From: an uncultured Bradyrhizobium sp.
GTDB taxonomy: Bacteria; Pseudomonadota; Alphaproteobacteria; Rhizobiales; Xanthobacteraceae
Direction: 5' to 3'
Assembly: GCF_947648125.1 (NCBI RefSeq)
Contig: NZ_CANSMR010000006.1
Span: forward strand, 62,001-126,000
Length of the DNA stretch: 64,000 nt
Shown: positions 52,738 through 60,959 of the stretch, piece after piece
Position numbering within the stretch: position 1 is the first letter of the stretch
Layout: every line of letters starts with the position of its first letter
Position numbers and translations under genes: made by a program
Notes under the pieces: generated by a model
Database searches by the model: none
What the model was told of the DNA's origin: nothing
The model's input: the letters and a program-made list of their open reading frames with translations, nothing else

Positions 52738-52748
52738 GGTCGCCGCCG

Positions 52749-53672
52749 ATGCTCGCAAGTGTCGTCATCGCGTGCTACAAGCACGAGCAGTATCTCGAGG
52801 AATGCCTCGAGACTGTCTATCAGCAGACTTTTGCCGACATTGAGCTCGTCATCGTCGACGACCATTCGCCGGACAAGAGTTTTGAAGTCGCGCAGCGGGT
52901 GATCAGGAAGCGGTCGTTTGGAAAGCGCTTTGTCTCCTGCAAGCTGCTCAAGAACCCGCAAAACCTCGGCGCCCACTACACCTGGAACAGGGCATTGTCG
53001 CTGACCAGCGGCGACATGATCTTTCTTTTGAACTCGGACGATGCCTTCTCGAAGGAGCGGGTTCGGCTGTTCGCGGATCAATATGCCAATGAGCGGCTGT
53101 TCTTCGGCTTCTCGGCCGTTGAGCCGATCGACGAACACGGCAAGTCGATCAGCAACTACCAGTTTCCCACGCGCCTGCGCTATGCAATCGATCGGGCCCA
53201 GATTGCCGGTGCGCCGCTGTCATGGACATTCCTGGATTCCCAGATTGCCGCGTCCACCGGAAACTTCGTCTTCAGCCGTGAACTGCTGCGGCAGGTGGGC
53301 TGGCTCGCCGACCTCAAATATTGTCACGACTGGGACTTCGCCCTGCGCGCCGTCACCAAGGTCGAGCCGACCTATCTCGAGACCGACCGCTATCTGTATC
53401 GGCTTCACTCGACCAACAGCTTCCGAAGTCTGAGCAAGGTGGCGGAGAGTGAGACGAAGGCGTGCATGGAATCGTACTGCCTGAATGCGATCTCATCGCG
53501 GCCGCAAAACAAGGCCTGCCTCAGCCCGTCCAATTTCGGCGATTCGTTCTATGAGTTCGTGAAGCTGCACCCGAACTTCAATTATTGGGTCAAGCAGATC
53601 TACGCGCCCTATCATCCGGAGCATCGGACGGTGGAGTCGAACGATCGGACCAGGCCCCTACGTTGGCGCTGA
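52749..53672 (+). CDS. Glycosyltransferase, GT2 family
   Basis: A 307-aa GT-A enzyme. The start MLASVVIACYKHEQYLEECL and IELVIVDDHSPDKS are the GT2 nucleotide-binding region, and FLLNSDDAFSKERV carries the DxD-like metal site. CHDWDFALRAV is the acceptor-side loop usual for the family. The ATG at 52749 follows GAGG by 9 nt; a TTG at 52734 overlapping the previous stop is an alternative. The single domain is cytoplasmic without membrane helices. Donor unknown. Confidence 0.88.
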   Translation: MLASVVIACYKHEQYLEECLETVYQQTFADIELVIVDDHSPDKSFEVAQRVIRKRSFGKRFVSCKLLKNPQNLGAHYTWNRALSLTSGDMIFLLNSDDAFSKERVRLFADQYANERLFFGFSAVEPIDEHGKSISNYQFPTRLRYAIDRAQIAGAPLSWTFLDSQIAASTGNFVFSRELLRQVGWLADLKYCHDWDFALRAVTKVEPTYLETDRYLYRLHSTNSFRSLSKVAESETKACMESYCLNAISSRPQNKACLSPSNFGDSFYEFVKLHPNFNYWVKQIYAPYHPEHRTVESNDRTRPLRWR

Positions 53673-53780
53673 TCGGGGGCGGAAGCCGACCTTGTCCGTT
53701 CCGATGCAATCGGAACGGCGCCTTGATCGAGAGTGCGGCGCGGCTTCACGCAAGCCGCGACACGTGTCTCTAAAACCGAC

Positions 53781-54977
53781 CTAGCAGAGGTTTTTCGACG
53801 CCGCCCGTGCCGTCGCCTTGAGAACTTCGCGCAGCGCTTCCAGGCGATCGGTTTGGCAGGGCACGGTGGGGACCAGCCAGCCACCTTCGTCATTCTCGTT
53901 CCAGGCATAGATCAGCACCGCGGGGGCCCGGCGATCGGGCGCACGGCTGTTCACCCAGCTGATCGATCGCGCCAGATGGCTGGCCAATTCCTTCTTCGTC
54001 GGCGCGGTGTAGAAATTGGTGACGCCATCGCCGGGACGCTGCGACTTTTCCCAGGGCACGGGACGTTCGATGCGCGGGCGCCTGTCCCATCCGGTCATCA
54101 CCGTTGGCACGACCGGGACTTGGCTCGCCGCCAGATCATTCCAGCCTTTTTCGGCATACTTTGCGAGATCTGCAAAGCTTCCGCGGCCGTTGCCGGTTGT
54201 GATCGCATATGAGCCTACCGCGTCGGCGCCCAGATTGGCGGCCTCCTGGCTCAGGAATTTCGTGTCTCCTGCCAGCACGACGTAGGGATCGGCAAGCCCG
54301 GCGCCGTTGGCGTCGGATTTGAACTTGCTCAGCTGGGCGCGGAGACCTTGCACGCCGCCCCAGCTTCGCTGCACGTCCGCACCCTTGATGAAGCCCAGGA
54401 AGTAGAGCGGCCGATCGTTCTCCACCCTCAGATAGTTCTTGTCCGCCATGAGGCCGATATGCTCCTGGGGCAGCGAGGATAGCTTGGCTGCCGATCCCCA
54501 TCGCCCGAGCTCGGTGAACATGCAGTATCTCAGTTCGGCTGCCTTTGGCCGGGCTCTGAACGCGTACAGGGCTTTCGACATCGGGTGGTTTGCCCCGTAG
54601 GCGGCAAATGCCCAATAGTCCAGTCCTGCAAAGATGGCCTGGTCGATCTCCTTGTCCATCTCGGCCTCGATCGAAGCCGAAAAATCGAGCGCGTTGGGAT
54701 CGCGGTTCATTTGCGTTCCGAAGAAGGGCGTTCGCCAACGATATTTTTCCGGGCCGAGCGATTGCTTCATGGCTTCCGTCGGCTGCGAGCCTGGCGAATA
54801 CCAGGCGTCCCATCGGATTGCTCCGACCAGAGGCCGGGAAGCCGCCGCGGCCGCAGCAGGATGGCTGGAACCGAGCACGCTGAGCGAGCCGGGCAGGAGG
54901 CTTGCGGATAACGATGTCAAAAACATCCGTCGCGTAAGCGCGAACGGCTTACGAACTGTTGCATTCTCATTGTTCAT
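53781..54977 (-). CDS. Tat-exported GH99/GH71-like protein
   Basis: A 398-aa protein with a twin-arginine leader (LTRRMFLTSLSASLLPG, Arg16/Arg17, then an Ala-rich region ending near residue 47), so it is folded before export to the periplasm. The mature part GAIRWDAWYSP, DYWAFAAYG, IYAWNENDEGGWLVPT resembles the GH99/GH71/WbsX barrel, including the final W-N-E-x-D-E-G-G-W. Its relationship to the cytoplasmic WbsX protein at 50524 is suggestive. GGAG precedes the ATG. A periplasmic endo-acting hydrolase on the EPS is a reasonable inference; no catalytic pair can be fixed with confidence. Confidence 0.75.
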   Translation of the reverse strand: MNNENATVRKPFALTRRMFLTSLSASLLPGSLSVLGSSHPAAAAAASRPLVGAIRWDAWYSPGSQPTEAMKQSLGPEKYRWRTPFFGTQMNRDPNALDFSASIEAEMDKEIDQAIFAGLDYWAFAAYGANHPMSKALYAFRARPKAAELRYCMFTELGRWGSAAKLSSLPQEHIGLMADKNYLRVENDRPLYFLGFIKGADVQRSWGGVQGLRAQLSKFKSDANGAGLADPYVVLAGDTKFLSQEAANLGADAVGSYAITTGNGRGSFADLAKYAEKGWNDLAASQVPVVPTVMTGWDRRPRIERPVPWEKSQRPGDGVTNFYTAPTKKELASHLARSISWVNSRAPDRRAPAVLIYAWNENDEGGWLVPTVPCQTDRLEALREVLKATARAASKNLC

Positions 54978-55203
54978 TGGCGATCTCCGATCGTTCCCGT
55001 CGCGTGCGACGGTTTCGTGCAAATGACAGCGAGTCCTCTGCTTCTACTGTATTGATTTCCCTCGAAATAACCTTACAACAGTTAAATGTGAGCGCTACGT
55101 GTTATAGCCTTATTCTTGTAGGATAAGTGCGCTAATAGGGAATTCGTGGTGCGAACCAATGGTAATTGCTTGTTGATCTCGTGGGGAGTGGCTCAGGTTG
55201 GAC

Positions 55204-56448
55204 ATGGAAATTCCTGCATTGTCTAGTTTCAGCTCAGGCGTGAATCTCGATACGCTTCCAGCAAGTGAGATCGAGACAAGGCTTCGAGATTTCTTTTCCG
55301 GGCGGATCGCAAACCCGAAGCCCGACGACCTCATCCAATCGGTCGAGCAGTTGGAGCCGCAATACGGCCACTACAAGGAATTCCAGTTTGCAAAGGCGGC
55401 AGCGCTTGTGCAGGCATGTGATTTCGCCGGAGCGCGCGCAATCCTTCTTGACCTCGTCAAGCAGCTGCCATCGGACTCGCGGGTGTTGCATCGCCTTGCG
55501 ATCGCGGATCTCAACATGGGATCAGCCGACGAAGCGCAGGACGTTTATCTTTCCGCGCTCGCTGCGGCCCCGACGAGTGAAAATCTGCGGCGAGAGTTTG
55601 CCGGCCTCCTGCGCGTGATGGAGGCGAAGAAGCTCTATGTCGGGCTCGATCGGAAGAAGCATGGCCTGGCCGTCGTGTGCGCCGTCAAGAACGAGGGCGA
55701 CGACCTCTTGGAATGGCTGCACTTTCACAGACTGGTCGGAGTCGATCATTTCTACCTCTATGACAACGGCAGCACCGACAATACGCGCGCCGTGATCGAG
55801 TCCTTCCCGTGGCCCGAAATGATCACCTATCATTTCGTGGAGGGGGAATTTGGCCAGATGCGTGCGTTCTCCCATGCGATCGACAGCTATCGCAATTGTT
55901 CGGAATGGTGCGCCTTCATCGATGCGGATGAGTACCTGTTTCCGACCCAGGCCGGCAGTATTAAGGACGTCCTGGCGGAGGTTGGATCAGCGCCGGCGGT
56001 GGCGGTGCATTGGTTGAACTTCGGATCGAACGGTCACGACGCAAGGCCGGCCGGCTTGTGTATCGAGTCGTTCACGCGTCGCGCTCCGGACGACTTTCCG
56101 GATCATTTCATCATGAAGTCAATCGTGCGGCCCGACACCATCGTGTCCTACCTGCATCCCCATCAATCGCTCGTTCTGGGTTGCTACGTCCAGGAAGACG
56201 GCACGCCGGTTTTCCCGATCGACGGCCGCTGTACGGTTCCCAAGTGGAACAAGCTCGCCATCAATCACTACTACACGAAGTCACGGCAACAATTGTTGAA
56301 GAAGCGTGAGCGCGGCCGGCCGTTGGGCGATGGAGATCCTGAGAAGATCCGCGCAATGGAGTTTTTCACGTTGCGGGATCGCAACGATGTGGAAGACGCG
56401 ACGATCCAGCGGTTTCTTCCGGAACTAAAGAAGCTGGTCCAGAGCTGA
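55204..56448 (+). CDS. GT92-type glycosyltransferase with N-terminal helical repeats
   Basis: A 414-aa protein. The first 140 residues look like TPR-type helices (AAALVQACDFAGARAILLDL, DLNMGSADEAQDVYLSALAA). The catalytic part has VCAVKNEGDDLLEWLHFHRL, GVDHFYLYDNGSTDNT and FIDADEYLFP, matching GT92/DUF23-like enzymes with their DxD metal site. The C-terminal KWNKLAINHYYTKSRQQLLKK fits the family. A TTG six nucleotides upstream is an alternative start. It stands alone, with its own AT-rich upstream region and a strong terminator. The acceptor may be a surface glycan. Confidence 0.85.
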   Translation: MEIPALSSFSSGVNLDTLPASEIETRLRDFFSGRIANPKPDDLIQSVEQLEPQYGHYKEFQFAKAAALVQACDFAGARAILLDLVKQLPSDSRVLHRLAIADLNMGSADEAQDVYLSALAAAPTSENLRREFAGLLRVMEAKKLYVGLDRKKHGLAVVCAVKNEGDDLLEWLHFHRLVGVDHFYLYDNGSTDNTRAVIESFPWPEMITYHFVEGEFGQMRAFSHAIDSYRNCSEWCAFIDADEYLFPTQAGSIKDVLAEVGSAPAVAVHWLNFGSNGHDARPAGLCIESFTRRAPDDFPDHFIMKSIVRPDTIVSYLHPHQSLVLGCYVQEDGTPVFPIDGRCTVPKWNKLAINHYYTKSRQQLLKKRERGRPLGDGDPEKIRAMEFFTLRDRNDVEDATIQRFLPELKKLVQS

Positions 56449-56464
56449 ATCCGGGGAAAGCAAG

Positions 56465-56494
56465 AAGGGCGCGCCAATTGGCGCGCCCTTTTGT
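56465..56494. terminator. Rho-independent terminator after the GT92 gene
   Basis: A perfect 11-bp stem (AAGGGCGCGCC and complement) with an AATT loop, followed by TTGTTT. Its symmetrical form lets it also stop transcription from the converging gene at 56551-57117. Confidence 0.88.
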
Positions 56495-56550
56495 TTCGTG
56501 CGTTGAACTGATCGTCGACCGTAGCGGCCGGCTACAGAGGCTCTGGTCGG

Positions 56551-57117
56551 CTATAGCGGCTCCAGCCGGTATTTCGCGAGCAGGGCCTGTGCGGCATCGA
56601 CGTCGATCCTTGGCGGCCGTTGGAAGATGGACATGTTGTTGGCACGCGCGATTTCGCGCGCGACCGTCCGCACGGAATGGTAGTGGGGACGGTTCTCGAA
56701 GTCGTGAATTGCGATGAAAGCTCCCGGTGTGGCGTGAAGCACGCACTGCACGAAGCAAGCCACGCGAAACCGGCCGTCGACGAAGTACAAGTCCGCAGTC
56801 CCGCTTTCGGGACGCTCCCAGATCCGTTCGTGATAGTCGGGCCAGGAGCTCTCCCTATCCTTGTCGATCGGATAACCCCACTCGCGCAGCTTGCCGATAT
56901 CGACGTGCAGCAGCAGCGGTTGGGTGCTCGCATCGCTCGTGGCTTCGCCGACCTTGGAGAGCCATTCCGAGGAGGAATCGATGGAAATGACCCACTCCTT
57001 CTTGGTCTGACAGGCGAGCCAGGTGCTTCCGCCCGATCCGAATTCCAGATAGCGCGTCGAGAGGTCCACGAAGCTTTTGAACAGTGTCTGTTCCTGACCG
57101 TCCATTGCGATATTCAT
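56551..57117 (-). CDS. Methyltransferase-like protein
   Basis: A 188-aa protein. YLEFGSGGSTWLA is a motif-I-like SAM loop, followed by VISIDSSSEWL, ADLYFVDGRFRVACF and FIAIHDFENRPHY, an order seen in Methyltransf_24/FkbM-related proteins. The ATG at 57117 follows AAGGGA; upstream in-frame starts would add a Pro/Arg-rich, unlikely N-terminus. It is 162 nt downstream of rmlB on the same strand. Enzymatic activity is inferred, target unknown. Confidence 0.7.
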   Translation of the reverse strand: MNIAMDGQEQTLFKSFVDLSTRYLEFGSGGSTWLACQTKKEWVISIDSSSEWLSKVGEATSDASTQPLLLHVDIGKLREWGYPIDKDRESSWPDYHERIWERPESGTADLYFVDGRFRVACFVQCVLHATPGAFIAIHDFENRPHYHSVRTVAREIARANNMSIFQRPPRIDVDAAQALLAKYRLEPL

Positions 57118-57279
57118 GGCGGGATCCCTTGGTTTCTCGATTTGCTGTCTTGGGGGTGGTTGCCAATCCACAGTCGGAAGGCGGTCGCGGCTCATCAAGC
57201 CGCGATGAGATCTGGTTGAATCATCATCGGGCTTCTCGGCTCCTTGTTGGCTATCCACGCCGATTGGAGCGACCGGCGG

Positions 57280-58347
57280 TTACTGGTTCAGCCCGACGCG
57301 CTCCACCTTGTAGCCGCGCTCCAGGATCGCGCGCCACCAGGGTTGCTCGTCGACATACCAGCGCACCGTCTTCGCGATGCCGGTCTCGAAATTCTCCTCA
57401 GCGCGCCAGCCGAGCTCGGTCTCGAGCTTGGTGGCGTCGATGGCGTAGCGGCGGTCGTGGCCGGGCCGGTCGGCGACGAAGTTGATCAGCTGGCGCCGCG
57501 GGCCCGCCGCAGCCGGCATCACCTCGTCGAGCAGGTCGCAGATGCTTTCCACGACGTGCAGGTTGGTGCGCTCGTTGCGGCCGCCGACATTGTAGGTCTC
57601 GCCGACCTCGCCGCGTTCCAGCACCAGCGTCAGTGCCTTGGCGTGATCCTCGACGAACAGCCAGTCGCGGACGTTCTGGCCGTCGCCATAGACCGGCAGC
57701 GGCTCGCCGGCGAGCCCCTTGATGATCATGTGCGGGATCAGCTTTTCCGGGAAGTGATAAGGGCCGTAATTGTTGGAGCAGTTGGTCACCAGGGTCGGCA
57801 GCTCGTAGGTCTCGCGCCAGGCGCGCACCAGATGATCGGACGATGCCTTGCTGGCCGAATAGGGCGAGTTCGGCGCATAGGCCGTGGTCTCGGTGAACAG
57901 GCCTTCGTCGCCGAGCGAACCGAACACCTCGTCGGTCGAGATGTGCAGGAAGCGGAACTGGTCGCGCTTCTCGGGCGAGAGCGTACGCCAGTGGCGGAGA
58001 GTCTCCTGCAGGATCGTGAAGGTGCCGACGATGTTGGTCTGGATGAATTCGCCGGGGCCATCGATCGAGCGGTCGACATGGCTTTCCGCCGCAAGATTCA
58101 TCACCGCATCGGGCTGATACTTCTCGAACAGCCGGCGCAGGAGCTGTCCCTCGCAGATGCAGGCCTTTTCGAAGGTGTAGTTCAAGCTCTCGGTCGAGCC
58201 GGGCAGGGAGGCCAGGTTCGCCGCATAGGTCAGCTTGTCGATGTTGACGACGCGGGCATGGGTGTCTCGTAGCAGGTGCCGGACTACGGCGGAGCCGATG
58301 AAACCCGCGCCGCCGGTGACGAAAATCGTCGATCCCTTAAACCGCAT
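57280..58347 (-). CDS. rmlB: dTDP-glucose 4,6-dehydratase
   Basis: A 355-aa extended SDR enzyme, the second step to dTDP-L-rhamnose (dTDP-glucose to the 4-keto-6-deoxy sugar). The Rossmann motif is [10 protein letters not shown] (about residues 10-19), substrate-binding [13 protein letters not shown] (about 85), [11 protein letters not shown] and the catalytic [12 protein letters not shown] Tyr-x3-Lys, all diagnostic for RmlB. Late [15 protein letters not shown] is also conserved. It overlaps the rmlA stop by 11 nt and is cotranscribed with it on the minus strand, while rmlC and rmlD run divergently. Confidence 0.97.
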   Translation of the reverse strand: MRFKGSTIFVTGGAGFIGSAVVRHLLRDTHARVVNIDKLTYAANLASLPGSTESLNYTFEKACICEGQLLRRLFEKYQPDAVMNLAAESHVDRSIDGPGEFIQTNIVGTFTILQETLRHWRTLSPEKRDQFRFLHISTDEVFGSLGDEGLFTETTAYAPNSPYSASKASSDHLVRAWRETYELPTLVTNCSNNYGPYHFPEKLIPHMIIKGLAGEPLPVYGDGQNVRDWLFVEDHAKALTLVLERGEVGETYNVGGRNERTNLHVVESICDLLDEVMPAAAGPRRQLINFVADRPGHDRRYAIDATKLETELGWRAEENFETGIAKTVRWYVDEQPWWRAILERGYKVERVGLNQ

Positions 58348-59248
58348 GTCTGAATACCTCGGCTGTGCGGGGCTGACCCTGGAACGAACGGTAGACCGAC
58401 AGCAGATACTCGCCGTAGCTGCTCTTGGCGGTCTTCTGTGCCACCCGCGCGAAGGCTTCCAGCGAGATGTAACCCTGGCGCAGCGCGATCTCCTCGGGAC
58501 AGGCGATGCGCAGGCCCTGGCGCTGCTCCAGGATCTGGACGAAATGGCTGGCCTCGACCAGCGAGGAATGGGTGCCGGTGTCGAGCCAGGCGAAGCCGCG
58601 GCCGAGCACCTCGACATAGAGGTCGCCGCGCTCGAGATAGGCCTTGTTCACGTCGGTGATCTCGATCTCGCCGCGCGGCGACGGCCTGATGCCGGCGGCG
58701 ATGTCGACCACGTCATTGTCGTAGAAGTAGAGGCCGGTGACGGCAACGTTGGACTTCGGCCGTTTCGGCTTCTCCTCGATCGACAGCGCCCGCCCGGTGC
58801 CATCCAGCTCGATCACGCCGTACTGTTCCGGCGCGTTGACGACGTAGCCGAACACGGTGGCGCCCTTCTTGCGGACCGAGGCGGCCGACAGCATGCTCGG
58901 CAGGCCGTGGCCGTAGAAAATGTTATCACCTAACACAAGGGCGACCGAGTCATCGCCGATGAACTCGCGTCCCACGATGAAGGCGTCGGCGAGGCCCCGC
59001 GGGGTCTCCTGCGTGGCATAGGCGAACCGGACGCCCATCTCGCTGCCGTCGCCGAGCAGGCGCTGGAACAGCGGCTTGTCCTGCGGCGTGGAGATGATCA
59101 GGATATCGCGGATTCCGCCGAGCATCAGCGTCGACAGCGGATAATAGATCATCGGCTTGTCGAAGACGGGCAGCAGCTGCTTGGAGACGACGGTGGTCAC
59201 GGGGTAGAGGCGCGAGCCGGTGCCACCGGCAAGGATAATGCCTTTCAT
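58337..59248 (-). CDS. rmlA: Glucose-1-phosphate thymidylyltransferase
   Basis: A 303-aa nucleotidyltransferase, first step of dTDP-rhamnose synthesis. The N-terminal [32 protein letters not shown] is the RmlA nucleotide-binding signature with the catalytic Arg and Lys. [13 protein letters not shown] holds the metal-binding Asp, and [20 protein letters not shown] is the sugar-binding region. The length is typical. Its promoter lies in the 109-nt divergent region shared with rmlC, which contains TAAC/GTTA repeats. Confidence 0.97.
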   Translation of the reverse strand: MKGIILAGGTGSRLYPVTTVVSKQLLPVFDKPMIYYPLSTLMLGGIRDILIISTPQDKPLFQRLLGDGSEMGVRFAYATQETPRGLADAFIVGREFIGDDSVALVLGDNIFYGHGLPSMLSAASVRKKGATVFGYVVNAPEQYGVIELDGTGRALSIEEKPKRPKSNVAVTGLYFYDNDVVDIAAGIRPSPRGEIEITDVNKAYLERGDLYVEVLGRGFAWLDTGTHSSLVEASHFVQILEQRQGLRIACPEEIALRQGYISLEAFARVAQKTAKSSYGEYLLSVYRSFQGQPRTAEVFRHAV

Positions 59249-59274
59249 GGTCCCTCACAATTTGATTATCAGAA

Positions 59275-59310
59275 CATAACATATAGCGTGCGCTGCACAA
59301 GTTTGTTATG
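59275..59310. promoter_or_regulatory. CATAACA-N22-TGTTATG inverted repeat in the rml divergent promoter
   Basis: Perfect 7-bp arms (59275-59281 and 59304-59310) in the middle of the rmlA/rmlC divergent region. It precedes a second inverted repeat (59320-59357), giving four TAAC/GTTA half-sites within 83 bp. Confidence 0.5.
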
Positions 59311-59319
59311 AGGGGGAAA

Positions 59320-59357
59320 TTAACATTTCGGGCGCATCAAACTGGAACAAATGTTAA
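59320..59357. promoter_or_regulatory. TTAACATTT-N20-AAATGTTAA inverted repeat overlapping the rmlC start
   Basis: Perfect 9-bp arms. The right arm ends one base before the rmlC ATG, so a bound protein would block translation initiation or early transcription. The TAACATT/AATGTTA core matches the 40129-40164 repeat upstream of the RTX genes. Confidence 0.5.
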
Positions 59358-59912
59358 ATGAACGTCATCAAGACCGAGCTTCCTGAAGTTCTGATCGTCG
59401 AGCCGAAGCTGTTCGGCGACCAGCGCGGCTTCTTCCTCGAGACCTACCAGTCGCCCCGTTATGTCGAGCACGGCATCACGCGCCCCTTCGTGCAAGACAA
59501 CATGTCCCGCTCGGCCTATGGGGTGCTGCGCGGGCTGCATCTGCAAAACCCGCTCACCCAGGGCAAGCTCGTCTCCGTGCTGCGCGGCAAGGTGCTCGAC
59601 GTTGCCGTCGACGTGCGTGTCGGCAGCCCGAATTTCGGCAGGCATGTCGCGGTCGAATTGAGCGAGGACAACCGCCGTCAGCTATGGGTGCCGCGCGGCT
59701 TTGCCCACGGCTTCGTGGTGCTCTCGGAAACCGCCGACTTCTTCTACAAATGCGATGACTTCTATAGCCCGAAGGACGAGCTCTCGATCCGGTGGAACGA
59801 TCCGGCGATCGGGGTCAAATGGGGCGTCGATAAGCCACAGCTGTCGGCCAAGGATGCGGATGCACCGCTGCTCGCCGACGCCAGCAATCTCCCGACCTAT
59901 GGACAAATCTGA
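59358..59912 (+). CDS. rmlC: dTDP-4-dehydrorhamnose 3,5-epimerase
   Basis: A 184-aa cupin enzyme, third step of dTDP-L-rhamnose synthesis. FGDQRGFFLETYQSPRY, QDNMSRSAYGVLRGLHLQ (containing the catalytic His of the RGLH motif), GKVLDVAVDVRVGSPNFG and PRGFAHGFVVLSETADF are all RmlC landmarks. The length matches the family. Its stop shares bases with the rmlD start (TGATG). An upstream TAAC/GTTA repeat nearly reaches its ATG. Confidence 0.97.
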   Translation: MNVIKTELPEVLIVEPKLFGDQRGFFLETYQSPRYVEHGITRPFVQDNMSRSAYGVLRGLHLQNPLTQGKLVSVLRGKVLDVAVDVRVGSPNFGRHVAVELSEDNRRQLWVPRGFAHGFVVLSETADFFYKCDDFYSPKDELSIRWNDPAIGVKWGVDKPQLSAKDADAPLLADASNLPTYGQI

Positions 59913-60823
59913 TGCGGATTCTTTTGACGGGAACGCGCGGCCAGGTCGGCAGTGCGCTCAAGCCTCTGCTGGAAAGCCACGGCACCATCATCGCGCCGCC
60001 GACCGCGGAGTTCGATCTGTCGAAGCCGGAGGTGCTGACGGGCGAGCTTGAGAGACTGAAGCCCGATCTCATCATCAATCCCGCGGCCTACACGGCCGTC
60101 GATCGCGCCGAGGACGAGCGCGAACTGGCGTTCCTGGTCAACGCGAAGGGACCCGAAACGCTCGCGAAATGGGCGGCGACAAACCGTGTGCCGCTGGTGC
60201 ATTTCTCCACGGACTACGTCTTCAACGGTTCGGGCGACCGGTCGTGGCGCGAGGACAGCCCGACCGAACCGTTGTCGGCCTATGGCGCGAGCAAGCTTGC
60301 CGGCGATGTCGCGATCCAGGCGGCCGGCGGGGCGCATCTGATCGCGCGCACCTCCTGGGTCTATGCCGCAAAGGGCACGAATTTCCTGCGCACCATCGCG
60401 CGGCTTGCCGGCGAGCGTAAGGAGCTGCGAATTGTGGCCGATCAAATCGGCGCGCCGACAACGGCACAAGCGATTGCGAGCGCGGTCGCCGGCATCGTCC
60501 TGCCGAACATCACCACGCTGCACGATCAGCTCGCGCGCAGGGGCGGTGTCGTCAATCTCGTTTGCGCCGGCGAAACCAGCTGGCACGGCTTTGCAACCGC
60601 TATTGTCGGCGGGCTGAGGTCGCGTGGCGTTACGCTCGCGGTCGACAACATCGTTCCGATTGCGACGGCCGATTTCCCGACCAAAGCGGTACGTCCGGGC
60701 AATTCACGGCTGGATCTGACGCGGCTCAAGACGCAGTTCGGGGTCGCGATGCCGACGTGGCAGGAAGCGCTCGCACGCGAGCTCGACGCATACGTCCAGC
60801 TCGGCGCGCCCGCCCACGCCTAG
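59912..60823 (+). CDS. rmlD: dTDP-4-dehydrorhamnose reductase
   Basis: A 303-aa SDR enzyme, last step of dTDP-L-rhamnose synthesis. MRILLTGTRGQVGSAL gives the NADPH-binding start. NPAAYTAVDRAEDERELAF, HFSTDYVFNGSGD and the YGASKLAGD Tyr-x3-Lys active site are RmlD signatures, and RTSWVYAAKGTNFLRTI also fits. It begins within the rmlC stop (TGATG). With rmlA and rmlB on the other strand, the complete pathway is present here, so rhamnose is a predicted component of the polymer. Confidence 0.97.
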   Translation: MRILLTGTRGQVGSALKPLLESHGTIIAPPTAEFDLSKPEVLTGELERLKPDLIINPAAYTAVDRAEDERELAFLVNAKGPETLAKWAATNRVPLVHFSTDYVFNGSGDRSWREDSPTEPLSAYGASKLAGDVAIQAAGGAHLIARTSWVYAAKGTNFLRTIARLAGERKELRIVADQIGAPTTAQAIASAVAGIVLPNITTLHDQLARRGGVVNLVCAGETSWHGFATAIVGGLRSRGVTLAVDNIVPIATADFPTKAVRPGNSRLDLTRLKTQFGVAMPTWQEALARELDAYVQLGAPAHA

Positions 60824-60898
60824 AGCCCAAAGCGCGGAGCGGATTTCCTGCGGCAAATGCCAGGCGTTTGCGCTGAGATAATCGTGAGACAACAGCAA

Positions 60899-60932
60899 AA
60901 AGCGCGATGAGGATTCAACCTCATCGCGCTTT
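60899..60932. terminator. Convergent terminator between rmlD and ugd
   Basis: A perfect 14-bp stem (AAAGCGCGATGAGG and complement) with an ATTCAA loop. A-rich flank on the left and TTT at the end of the right arm make it usable in both directions. Confidence 0.85.
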
Positions 60933-60959
60933 GGGATTAGACGGCGCCGGTGCGGCCGC

